From positions 20,164,014-20,228,013 of the forward strand of contig CM028916.1 in assembly GCA_016801845.1 (NCBI GenBank): a stretch of 64,000 nt of DNA, written 5' to 3'. The notes beneath the pieces were generated by a model. The model saw nothing but the letters and a program-made list of their open reading frames with translations, was not told the origin of the DNA and did no database searches. The stretch is from Polydactylus sextarius. Taxonomy: Eukaryota; Chordata; Actinopteri; Polynemidae. Made by a program: the position numbers and the translations under genes. Below, one piece after another: positions 23,389 to 36,100 of this stretch (positions within the stretch are counted from its first letter, which is position 1; the number at the start of each line of letters is the position of its first letter).

Positions 23389-24264
23389 CTGTGACAAATA
23401 AGATCTTTGATCATCAATATGAGAGACAGAACCCATTTCAACTAAAACTAACTAGAACTAAAACCCATTTTTGTTTTATTTTTGTTACTTTTCTTTGTCT
23501 GAAATGTCATCATTATTCTTTCGTCTCGTAAAATAAAATGCTTGTTTCTTGTTACTTTCATTTGACGTGTTATTTCGTAGTACTGGCGTACACATACTGT
23601 ATTTGCGTATGATAACGAAACATAGTCCGGTTTGACCAAACCAAAACCCATTAGACAGTAGTTAAAAATTTAGGATTAGAGAATTACAGTGTTGTTGAAA
23701 AAGATATGTCTGTGCATTGTTTAATAATACTTACTAGTTAAAACAAGCCACAACAAACGCTTAGGTAAAGGTCACAGGTAGATGTGGAAAAAAATATCTG
23801 TTAGTACAAATATGAGGCATGAAAAAATCTTTACACAAATCCAAATAGTAAAGAGGTAATAGAGAGCAGGACATGCATGGCCGGTTTAAAGCTAAGATGT
23901 GAGCATTCAGTATTTCCAAGAAGAGTGAAAATGTTTATTAAATAAAAACAGGGAACACAGAGTCATGCGATCTTCTGAAAGGCATAAAAAAAATAACACA
24001 ATCCATACAAAGACACTGTGAAAATGTCTCTCCATTGTCTACATGTAACTGCTACAGAAATGTGTAGCTTCAGGGTAAAAAAACAAGGTAGATAGAGACC
24101 GGGGAGTGGCTGCTGTCAGGCATACCTCAGACCACCGGCTCCTGTCCCAACTCGTCTGCGTACAGAGGAAATCAGAGATCATGAAAAAGTAACTCAAAGA
24201 ATTTACACTCACTTCCATTCACTCACATCCTGAGTTTTCTATGTATTTAAACCTCTGATCTCCC

Positions 24265-24266
<2 letters not shown>

Positions 24267-24314
<48 letters not shown>

Positions 24315-24480
24315 ACTGACCCTTATCTAAACCTTACCCTAACCTTAACCAAACCTTAAGTCATGTCTTCACCTTCATTTTTGTTTTTTTTACATTATGG
24401 GACCTGCTTTTGTCCCCACAATGTGAATGTATAGACAGGTTTAAGTCCCCGCAATGTAGGAAAACACATACACACACGCA
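24267..24480. repeat. CA-linked dispersed repeat, copy 2
   Basis: A (CA)n array (24267-24309) is followed by the same blocks as at 19120-19290, in the same orientation. CCTTAACCAAACCTTAAG and then TCATGTCTTCACCTT are identical, then GGGACCTGCTTTTGTCCCC, and a further CA-rich tail. The identical core spans about 35 bp. The two copies bracket the cldn1 gene. Confidence 0.75.
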
Positions 24481-25879
24481 CAGTTTTACCTACATCACCA
24501 ATACACTCGTCTGCATTGTGATGCCTCAAACACTCACAGCGTGCAGCAGAGAACGCCACCTCCTGGTTGCTGCAAAGAGGCATTTTCAGAACAACTGCTG
24601 TAGTTACAGTTTTTCTCGATTGTTTACACACATTTTCTGAAAGCATGCCTCATGCTCCCAGACCTCTACACACAAACAAAAAACACAAAACCCCCTCAAT
24701 TCGCCTGCAAAATAAAACTTTACATTCAAAACAATGTTATTTCTTCTCAAAACGGTGTTTTGTTTTTAAAATGACAAACACAAACCATCATATGAAAAGA
24801 CATTTATAAGAAACAGTTGAACACTGAGGTGCTCAATGTAAAACACTATGATGGATGAAAACACTTTCTCTCCATTCATTATAATGACATGCATGAGTTG
24901 CATGATTAATGCAACTGGTGCATGATGTTGTGGTCATTGTGTCCAGTCAAGTACTAGTATTTGCGTGTTAACAACTGAGAAAAACTGTAAAACACAAGTC
25001 AAAATATTCACTTGAGAATCTACCAAAACAGAAATGAAACACAGAAAACGATTTTCTTTTATGACACCGTGTCAATATGAATGCATCAGCAGATAAGAAC
25101 AGAAAGAGGAGGTGAATTATTTGAAGACACAAAAGCAACTTATGAGTAATGATATGACAAAGTGTCATTCAGTGTTGATTTGAATATGTTCAGATTTCCT
25201 GTTTTGAAATGCTTCTCACCTCAGATTTTGTGTGATGCAGCTGCCTCCACAGACTTTCTTACATTCACTGTGCAACAAATGGTCGAATGACGTTAGAGTT
25301 CAGTTCCTGAGATGCGTATGAATGATTGTTTGTCAAGTGTGACTTCCTGAATTGGGGAGAGAAATACAAGAACAGAAAGTGCAGCAAAAGTTCAGGACCT
25401 GCGGCTGTGACGAGTTATCTCTCAGGAACCACTATGGAGTCATTTAACTGTCTGTCAATGAGACAATTCTGGATAAATAAGTAGGGACAAAAAACAAAAC
25501 AAAACAAACAAACAAAAACAGCAACTATTCATAACAGATAAAAACGAGAAACAATGTGGAAGTGTGGACTTTTAAAAAACCTGAATCATTACAATCTTTG
25601 TTTTTAAACATTCATTTTAGGAAATTATAAGTTAGAATAAAATTCCCACCATGAACTACAGGTCCGAGTCCTAAATGAGATGTGAGAAGTGATGTGAGTG
25701 GCCACTAGGGGACAACAGAGGCTAAGTGTAGAATCACCACCACTAAACCTGAAACTATTATTATGAGCAACATGGGAAAGATTAACAGTAAAATATGTAC
25801 TTAATGTTTAGAACTATCTGTTTTAAATGATCTTAATCATTATTAGCTCTATTAAATTGACTTAAAGTCTTAATTGTCT

Positions 25880-26220
25880 TAAAGGGATACTCCACTGGTT
25901 TTTACACATTCACATCAGAGTTTTGTCACGTCCGCAAAATAAATGAATAAATAAATAAATAAATAACTCTCGTGATGTCATCAGCGCAGTCCCTCAGCTT
26001 TATAGAGAATTCTGCACTCAGTCGTGGGAAGGCCCCTAAATACCCACTGCAGTAAATTACCAGTGAATATGATTCCCAACAAAAGCACTATTTACGGGTT
26101 TGAGTATCATTTACCAAAAATGAGTAGTTTTAAAAAAGTACATAACCTTTCTTTCTTTTTTTTTTTTTTTTTTTTTTTCAAGATTTACGTGTTCAGTGGG
26201 AGCTAACAGAACTGGGACCG
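25880..26220. repeat. Possible dispersed repeat with poly-T
   Basis: AAAGGGATACTCCACTGG, an (AATA)n run at 25942-25964 and a 22-base poly-T near 26159-26179 lie in a 340-bp block that resembles dispersed fish repeats. The family is not identified. Confidence 0.25.
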
Positions 26221-27171
26221 GGTGCCACATAAAGCACTGACACAAGATACTTGTTGGTTTTAGTCTTTTTGTATCGTCGTTGGCTTTAATACAAATTTAG
26301 AAAACACCTAACAGACTAACCTTTATTCCCCTGCAAAAGGAGAAATAAAGTCATTAACAACAACTGAAAATTTGATTTAGGAAAAGACTGAAACACAGGC
26401 TAAAAGTAACAAAGAGAGAAGGATAAAATATCATACTTTCATAACGGTAACCGAACTTTTTTTATAAAGCTTTTATAACTCTTTTATAACTCATAATACA
26501 TAATGGATTGACTGAGGCTTTTGATCTGATCTGGCAGATTATCCTCTGTCAGCTGCAACTATCATGAAAGAGTGTATGCTAACAATACATTACAAATATA
26601 TGCACAACTGCTGAAAACAGTATGAATATGAATATCAGCACTAAAATAGTGTTTTTTTTTAAACTGAAATAACATAAAATTTGAATGCATGTCACAGTAA
26701 AACCAAGTTTAGGCAAAATTTTTTCTTGTTTTTGTAAAACAGAAGAGTAATAAAGTGCATCGACAGAGCAGCACTTAACTTGAGGGCTTTCCCTCTCTTC
26801 AGACCGGCGCTGGACCTGGAGTGGATCCAAATACCAGCTCAAACTGCTGTAATCAGCAGAGAGAAGCTGCCAGACATCACAGAAAAATCAATGAGTGGGT
26901 ACAGAATCAGAGAACTAAACGCCTGCTAAAATCATTTCTGTCCTGCAGGGTTTGTGGCCTGTTGAATAAAAGTAAAGAATGAGGTGAAGCGAGGATAGAT
27001 CAGTGATCAGAGCAGATTTATTCACATCAACCTGAGAAGAAATCAGAGATGTGGAGCACCACATTGTGCCTTTAAGTCTGCACGTTCTGCACACAGGCTA
27101 TCTGTAACACACTGAAAGTTGCTAAAGTTACACTGACTCTCAAATTAGATTAGGAAATTCACCACCATCAC

Positions 27172-27199
27172 TGTGTGTGTGTGTGTGTGTGTGTGTGTG
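27172..27199. repeat. (GT)n microsatellite
   Basis: Fourteen perfect TG units. Confidence 0.9.
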
Positions 27200-28192
27200 C
27201 AAAAATAGCAAAGAAGTGGAAGTTGGATTTCCCTCTCCACATACAGATGCTCTACTTCTGAGAGATCAGCAGCTCTGTCTTCCGTGAAATGATCCTGTAA
27301 CAGGCTTAGAAACAGATATAATGACTTCTTGAAGATTTGGCAGCGCTAAATGGATTACACAGACACACGCGGAAAACAAGCCAAGACCACAGGTTGTTTT
27401 ACTCTAGTGATCCAGTGGTAGAATATAAATAACACCAACGCTGGGTCACAACAAACCACGGCTTCTGGGTAAAGTTAACACAGTGTTGTGACAGAGTGAA
27501 GATGATCTCATGTTCAGTTTTAGAGAATTACAGTTGTACTCACCCCTTCACTTATTTTAAACCATCCCTCAGTATTGTTGATTATAATGTAGATATTACA
27601 AAAAATTTTTTTTTTAAATGTATCATTGTATTGTATTATCATTTTACTGATACACACTCAGGACTTTACCGGTGTATCTGTCGTCTTGAACACCTCTGCC
27701 GCCACTGCTAATTAGAGCAGAGTTTTTCTTTTGTTGCATCAAAGCGGGGGGCTGCCCTCTCACCTGATTTAAAGTCCCAGGCTTTAAAGAGTAACATCTT
27801 GAGCAGTGTAGATGGGACAGAGATCCTCGAGCAGAATGAGTCGTATGCTCTTGGCTCAAAATACCCTGATCTGTTAATCCACTTAACGCTCAGGAATTGG
27901 GATTATTATTACATAGACTACATTCATTATCATCATTCACATACATTATTATCTAATGTATGTGAAGCACAATTTACAGCAAATTTTAGTTTTATGATAT
28001 ATATTGCAAAAGCTCATATCATGTTATTGATTTGAGCAGCATTGCTCAGCACCATGAGACCTAGAGACTGTGTTTGCCATAATATTTATACCATATGAAC
28101 TGCTTCTTCTTGCTCCCTGATGTAATCCATGGGCGTTCACCTCAGGGGTCCCAGTGCTGGACACTGCAGGCAGAGCATTAGTCAACACATGG

Positions 28193-28194
<2 letters not shown>

Positions 28195-28225
<31 letters not shown>
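28195..28225. repeat. (AC)n microsatellite
   Basis: About 15 AC units in the cldn1-bcl6 desert. Confidence 0.9.
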
Positions 28226-28231
<6 letters not shown>

Positions 28232-28373
28232 TTTGCAGACCAGATGATGTTTGAATCTTCACCATTAACATCAGCTTGACACGGTTTTTCATACAGTCTG
28301 ACAGGAGGAATAAATCAGTCATTTCCCTGCTGGTGATTGTGTCCACACTTTGATGTGTAGCTTGTGTGAACTG

Positions 28374-28377
<4 letters not shown>

Positions 28378-28424
<47 letters not shown>
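28378..28424. repeat. Compound (TA)n(TG)n microsatellite
   Basis: About 14 TA units run directly into about 10 TG units. Alternating purine-pyrimidine DNA of this kind can adopt cruciform or Z-form structure. Confidence 0.9.
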
Positions 28425-28425
<1 letters not shown>

Positions 28426-29192
28426 CATATTGATTCAATCAGCTCTCATAACGGTGCAGCCTGTGGTTTATTATCACTTACTCACACTCTGCTGACCTTC
28501 ACTCAACACCTGGATCGCTGTCTGTGCAAAACAGATGTGTGTCTCTACGGTAACCAGGGTCTCACCCTCCATATTTGCCAGGAGAAGCCACGAGCGCCAC
28601 TTTTAATGTTTCCATCCACTGCACCGAGAGGAGAGACATTTGTTTTTTTATGTGATGCAGGCGTGTGATGCACACATGTGATAAAAGTACAGCCAACCTT
28701 TCTGAGCGATAACGTGAGAGACACTTTGTTTCTGTTTCACAATCATGCCACGATTTTAAATCCAGTGTTATGTAAAAAACATGATTAAGTTTTGTGATAT
28801 TACTCAATGACAGTTAAAAGGAAAGGCTACAACATGATAAAGTACAGTCCGATTAGATAAAATAAACCTCAGATGAAATATTTTTCTCAGATCACACAGT
28901 TTAGATACATAGCATCCACATGAATATAAAAATACACAACGTCCCAGCTGAAGTATCAGTGCATCTGACTTTGAGAGAATGAGAATGAGACTAACTTCCT
29001 TCAGCTCTCCAACAATAAACTCAAGGTCTGTTCTCCTATCAGACTCCAGCATTTACACACTTTCTTCCATTCTCTGCACAACAATGTCCTTTGCTCCGGC
29101 GACCAGCAGACAAGCTTCACTTGACATTTCATTTCATAGATAAAATTTTTTGCAAGTTTCCTTCACCTTGTTTCTCCCTCTGAGTATTTCAA

Positions 29193-29196
<4 letters not shown>

Positions 29197-29230
<34 letters not shown>
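29197..29230. repeat. (CT)n microsatellite
   Basis: About 17 CT units, a polypurine/polypyrimidine tract, with further CT-rich sequence to about 29247. Confidence 0.9.
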
Positions 29231-29234
<4 letters not shown>

Positions 29235-30096
29235 CTGTCTCTCTCTGCAAGATGCAGATCATGGATTCCTGGCAAGAGTCTCCAAAATATCCAGAACGGC
29301 CCGGCCAAGATGTGGATGTTAAGTGATTTAAACACGCACAAAAAGATTCTGCCAGGCGTCGCTGCACTGGCTCCCTGCCTCCTCCCATCGCAGAGAGAGA
29401 GAGGGAGCCAATTGAATTTAAAACTCTTCACCTCTGCTTTTCAGAGAAATACCACACCCTACCTCAGGCAATGCGTGGGTTCTTACAGTAATATTCTGTA
29501 AAGACAGGAAGCTTGTTATGCACTTAAATTTGAAGCTCTCACTGAGATTGGATTGAAACTGCAAAAACATTAAGAACAAATATTGTCATCTTCAAATGTG
29601 ATGTTTTTTAATTGCTTTTATTTTGAAACTGTCAAATCATAAAGCTGTTTACAGAGGGAAAATATATAAAAAAATATGATTAATAATAGAAATAAAATGC
29701 CCAGTGAAAGTGTGGTTTACTACTTTTTAAACACACAAAACGGGAAAATGAACATAAATAAATTAAAAACATTTCCATGTGTGAACTTGGTTAAACAAAC
29801 AACTGCTGTTTTTAATATGTTAATTGGATTCAGTGCCTGATTACAATCATCAGTCATGATTTGATTGTAGACTCAAAGACTCAAACTGTTATAAACACAA
29901 CTTCAACCATCTTTGCATCCTCTAGTATCATGTGATATTTGATATGAAATTGCTGCTGGATCTCATCTCTTCCCTCCACATTTATCCTTAAATGAAATGT
30001 TTCTCCTTGAGCCTTACACAAATACAGCAAAGTATCCACGTGGCGGACACATGGTTCTGATCATGAGACATCGAAAGCCAGAAATAAATCTGGGCT

Positions 30097-30097
<1 letters not shown>

Positions 30098-30146
<49 letters not shown>
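30098..30146. repeat. (CA)n microsatellite
   Basis: About 24 CA units in the cldn1-bcl6 desert. Confidence 0.95.
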
Positions 30147-30152
<6 letters not shown>

Positions 30153-33100
30153 TTTACGGCGTTCTTCTTTCAAAAAAACAGCTGGCCGTGGGTTATGGAT
30201 TTAAAAAAAAATATTCTCTGATATGTTGTGCTTTTAACAATTTCCAGTTACTTGTTCCGAATGTGCCAATTGGTCAGGACGTCTGGACTTTTTGGTTTGT
30301 TATGAGTGTTGTAGTCATGATGATACATGAGCCACAGGTTCAGTGTTGTCGGTAGGAAACCTCGTCAACACATAATAAACCGCCGCTGAAAATCCTTGCA
30401 CACCGTGTTCCCAGTTCCCTGTGGCTGAATTAAGTTGACTTTGGGTGGTGCTATGCTTAGAGTTATGTAATTTGTCGTGCCCTAACAGGTGCTCTTAAAT
30501 GCAATGTGTTGCCAAACCAAATGAGGCAAGTCCACCACCACACAGTGCTGCAGTGTGCTGTCACTTCAAGAGCATCGCAGCTCTCCACTGGTCACTGTTT
30601 AGGTTCACAGGCGAAGTTGGTTTCAACAAAAGCTTTGTGTGAGTGGAATAATGTCAGTAACAATACCATTCAGGGTCAAAATACGTTGAAAAAAGTAAAA
30701 TACACCTAAAGTATCCAAAGTCATTGATTTAAAGTTGCAACGTAATCATTCAATCATCTGTGTTGGCTTGGATGCAAGGTCTTTAATCTATAAGATCATT
30801 GCATTACATTTGATTTATATTTGTATATAAATCAAATGAAATATATTGAAAACACTCCAGTAAAATACAAGTTACCAAAACCTGTTCTTCAGTTGAGTAC
30901 TGTGATAAATTATCACCAAACAGCTGCAGCTCAATGGTATTTTTAAAGTGTCTTTTTTAGCTCTTTACCCTCTGGTTCTCAGCATACCGCTGTTTCTCAA
31001 AATGCCAGAGGCAGTTGAAAGAGACAGGAACCACTGAAAACATGAAGTGACTGATGATTAAATTGAGGAGACTTTAATTAAGTAAAAAAAAAAAAAAAAA
31101 AAAAAAAAAGCTCTTTACTGACTGTGGAGAAGAAGCACAGCTGTCCCTCAGCTTCTGACAGAGGGAGTCAACATGATGACAGTACAGGTTAGTCGACTAT
31201 TTCAAATCACAAAGGAAAGAGGGAAAAATATAAAAATCAAGAAAAAAAAAAAAGTCACCAAAACAAGCTCTGTTCTTTTCTGTGTCAATGAATCTCAGAT
31301 GACTGGATGAATTGCAGTCATCTGAAATTTATTCATTTGTTCAGATCATTAATTTTAAGACCTGGCCTTATTAAGCATACAAGTTAACTCCATATGGAAC
31401 TTAATCATTTTCCTGTCTAAAAAGAATGCATATGCTCTCATTCAGAGTATTTGAACTGCAGGATAAATGCTTGACTTAACAAGAAGCTCATTCTTCATTG
31501 TCAGTGCTCTGTTGTGAGACAAAGCACTGGAAATATGATGTATGTGGAAATATTATTTCATAATGGCATAGCAGTTTACACGCAGCAACAGTAACAAGTT
31601 TGAAAATTATTCCAAAACAAATGAATTAATAATTTATTCCTTTCAAAACAGAAGTGATAAAAGTGTAAAGTGTAAAAGAGTAGAACAAGCTGAGGAATGA
31701 GGCCGAATGAGAGCTGAAGCTATCTGAGGTTAAAAGCCTTGAGTATCTCACATGCTGTGAACGAACTGGTTGTTAAACAATAAACCGTATGGTGTATGTA
31801 GCAATTCGGTTTGACCTGTAGCTTTGTCCTCTGTTATCTGATCATTATGTGTAGAGATCTTGTGTCCTGAAAAGCATGTTACACGTCGGCCCTGTTCCTT
31901 CACTATACTCTGAACAAAGCTGAGACTCACATAAAGGATCCCTTTGTTTCAGTAAAGTGAATGAATGAAGAGTTGTAGTTGCGCCATTTGAGTTGTAACA
32001 GATATTTTAACAAATGCCTCTGGCAACTCCCCACGTCATTTTGTCTTTAAACATGAGGTGGAAAAGCTGAGGGTGATAGTTCAACATCTGTGGAACTTAC
32101 ATGTACCTTGACCAGGTTTACTCTGTGATGGCCTGTTATCCAACCACCTATGGAAATGACTAAACCCCAGAATAAAAAGAAATGGTGTGGAAATACAATC
32201 CTTACATGCTTGTACCTTACACAAGTATTTTAATTTTGTGCTGGGTAAAATTAGGTATTTCAAGCAAATTGCATTTATTTCCATTTATTGTGATGGATGA
32301 GTGATAATATATACTTTAAAAAACTTTAAAAAGTAAATTTCAGTTTCTATTGTTTTTCAATCAAAAAGTACAATATTGAAATTTTTCTGCATCTTTACTT
32401 ACAGGTGAAACAGTCATGTTCTGTGGTATGTGATTAGCAAGGGATTACCTAACACAGATAATAGGATTCATCTTACATTCCACAGAAAATTGTACAAATT
32501 ACACGGTGTAGGTTATGTAAATACTTAATGTGACATAAATCAGTCATTTCCATTAAGTCATGCAAGAAAAAAAAATAATTGATGGTCGTCTGTGAACACA
32601 CAGGCTTTAAAAAGGCCATCGGTAATGAATTGAAGACTATAAACAAAAGCAATTGCAGTTAGTTCTAACTTAGTCATGAGACACTCATGGCATGTCGACA
32701 TAACAGTGTGTACACAGTGTTCCCATCTGATTCAATTTACAGGGAACATGTGAGTGTCACTCAGAGGACAGAAAACAGAAAAGTACAGGAAGATGACAAC
32801 AGGAAGCAGTGCTGTTATTATTTCAGTCTGAAATTTGAGAAAACTGTAACATTTGCATCTGAAGCTTTGATGTGAATCAGTGTGTCTCTGGAGGACAAAA
32901 CAAACCATCACAATGTCCTCAGCATATACACTGGACATGTCTTTGAGGTGAGCTGCACAAAACCTGGCTCAGGTGAGAAGACTGAAGGCACTCTAGTTTG
33001 TCTATTGATGTTTTTATCGAACTTTTCCAACATGTGAATTTAATAACATCACAACATGATGAAACACACCATAGCTTCCATAGAGAGAAAATACCATAGA

Positions 33101-36100
33101 TCAAGAGCAAACATAAGACGACATGAGTGTTGAAGCTGAACACTGGACTGCTCCATCTGGTCCTGGTTCAGTGCCACAGAAAAAAAGATAAACACAAAAA
33201 AACTAAAAGATAAAACGAATATTATAAATGTTGGATGAACAACGATTCAGCAATGTTAATTTGCATCTGCCTTTTGTCTTAGCTCTTTTTTTTCATAAAA
33301 ATGTTTGAGATAAAAATATTAGATAAAAAAGAAACAAAAATCAAGGCAAGATGTTGCTGGCACGATCTTATCAACTGAAGACAGAGTCAGGACCAATGAT
33401 TCAGGTCTTCCTCCACATGATTAGTGTTGACTGGAAATATTAAACCATATTACTGGTTGATTTTTCATCATTTTTTGCTGAGATGTAACCTAGATATTAA
33501 CTTTTGTGTTTCAGGTTGGAATGTTAACTTACAAAATATACATAATCAAATCGTCAGCATACAAATGACTTTTTCAGATTTGCATTGCTTGTTATAGCTG
33601 TTATAGTCTAACATGAAAAAAGAAGTCAGCAGTTTTTCATGTTCTCATACGAAGCTTTTGTGAAATATATAAAACAAAATATCTGCAATTATGTAATTGT
33701 ATAAGTATAGTATATAAACCCTTGTGAGCATCAAGAAAGACAAAATGACTGCAACCAGCAGCGAGAGCTCAGGTAAACAGCAGGGTGCTCAGCCTTCTTC
33801 ATTGATCAGGGACCACAGAGAGCATCGGTTGCTAGGACTAATCTTGGCTTTTAAACTACGGGTCACTGAGTGTTCACTCAAGAGTGATTCATCCTTCTAT
33901 GGAAAAATCAAAGTGCTTACTGCTGTGCTGGCAGTCTTTCATGCTGGTTTTGCAGAGCCAGTGGAGATATCACATTAGAGAGACCTCACACGCGCAGCAT
34001 GACACACTGACTGGATGGGGATGGAACTTGTGTAAAGCAATACCCGCGACCGTTTAAAGATACAGAGCCAACGGCTCCGTTCGAAGGCTGATTAATGAAA
34101 ATCTGTGAGCCTGTTGAGATGTGATGGTGTCAGTGCGACTTGACTCCCACACTCTGAACACTCACAGCCATCCATCCTCAGGTCTAACATCCAAATGCCA
34201 TCTGGATTTCTCTCTGGAAAGAACATAAAGGCGTCTTTGATAAGTGCTCATGGTTTTTGTGGAGCCAGTTCAATAACTTTTAATGAGGTAGTTCCTGTGT
34301 GGTGAAAGAACTCTGAAATGTTCCACAAAAATATTTTGTTTTTTACCTTTTAGGAAACATAAAAAAAGATTTAAGACTCGACTGGATAGTTCATGCACAT
34401 TAATACTTTCAGATGAGGAAGCAACACATTCACTTGTATTTCGGCTCGAGGGCACATAGTTTTTAATAAAACATTACACTGTTGTTACTTATTCTGACCT
34501 GCTGCATTTTGGAGCAACAAGTCATAAACACTGTTGCCCCAAGAACAAACATTCACAGAAATGGGTCTGCCCAGGAAACAGCTCCAGGAAATACATTTAG
34601 TAGAAAACATTGCGTTGTGATCATACTGTCTGTCAAAGAAATAAGACAATACAGCCATTTTCTGTTAAAACAGCCCATAACATAAAATGATATGCACACT
34701 AGTTTATTTGCAGTTAAAAATGATTTCCATGTTTTGTTCTGTCTCCTAGAAAGCTCTACAAAACAAAAAGATTTAAATTGAACTACATTCATGATCATAA
34801 TTATGATTGTAAAGAGAAGAGGCACAGGGTAAAATAACTTTATATTATATGATATGCAGCAGTATAAGTTGCGTATGTTTGATATATTTTAATTAAAATG
34901 ATATAATTTGTCTGTTTAAATATCTTTTGTTACTGTTATGCTCCTAATTTTGTTTAATGGTTTTTTTTTTTAAAAAAAAAAAAAATGTTATATTTATTAA
35001 ATCAACAGAAAAATATTTGCTTAAACAATAGAGAGAAAGCTGCTGAGAGCCGGCTTTAGACTAAACCCAACAATGCTCCACTGACCTCTACTGAATTCAT
35101 ATTGGCTTTTTTGTCAGTGAAATAGTCAGCGAGTATGTGTGATACTGGAGGACTCGAAAGTTTCTTCAAAACCAAACGAAAAAAAGCAAAACAGTTGTAG
35201 CAGCAGCAAATGTTGTTATGCTAAAGGCTAAATGTGGCTACAGTTTAACATGGCTAGCATAAACAAGTTCAAGCTCTGACCAACACAGACACATCTGAAG
35301 TTTGTAGTTGTAACAAAAAATGAGTGTTGCTCAAAAAACTTCAGCATTAGTGATAAAACTGATAATAGTCTCTTCTCAGTGTGTAGCACGTAATGTTTGT
35401 ACAATAGAAGGCAGATTAAATTGTTGGGGTTACAGTGAGATAACTTCAAGAAAGAACATCACTTTCTCTGTTAATACAAAAAAGTTGCTACATGGATGTA
35501 TTGAAGGTGTTTAGGGTCATTCTACTGTTCGTTGCAAATGAATTGATTTAAAGGTGTCATCCATGGAACAGTGTGCACCTAACCTAAACCTCAATGACTG
35601 AAATCTTGTAGTTTCTTAGTTTGTCACAGTCACAGCCAGTGTAAGCACCAGTATAATTAAAGTGTGTTTTCATCAGTCTGGGTAAACACGGTGGTTTTAT
35701 ATTTGATTGTTTCCATCCTCCCCCATGTCCTGGCATTGGAATGCGATCTCTCAATCCACCCGGATCTCCTGTGCCACAGTGTGAACTGTGTGTGAACTGT
35801 CTGACCTGGATGAGGATCATCAGCTCTCACAGATCTCACACGATGTGAATCCAGACTGGACCCTCAACTAAAAACTCTAAATCCCAGCAAAAAGTTTTTA
35901 TATCGCAATATTATATACAATACATGTAGTTTTTTGCAGTACCCTATTTGTTGCAGAAATATTTTATTTTCAAAATATTCGATCTTCAGAAACAAAGAAT
36001 AAATACAGAAAAAAATTCACTTCCTTGATTTCAACAATCACTTTATAACTGACCACTGGATAAAACAGTGAATGGGGTGGGTTACAGTCTTTAGCAGACA

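Noticed and set aside
24119..24170. Minus-strand exon-like stretch reading DELGQEPVV then stop, with acceptor-like TTTCCTCTGTACGCAG
   Set aside because: Only about nine codons and no recognisable partner exon. Splice-like motifs of this quality occur by chance in a desert this size.
25218..25380. Minus-strand exon-like pieces (Cys-rich ECKKVCGGSC and EVTLDKQSF) with splice-like edges
   Set aside because: They are very short, do not join in a consistent frame to one another, and match no family I know.
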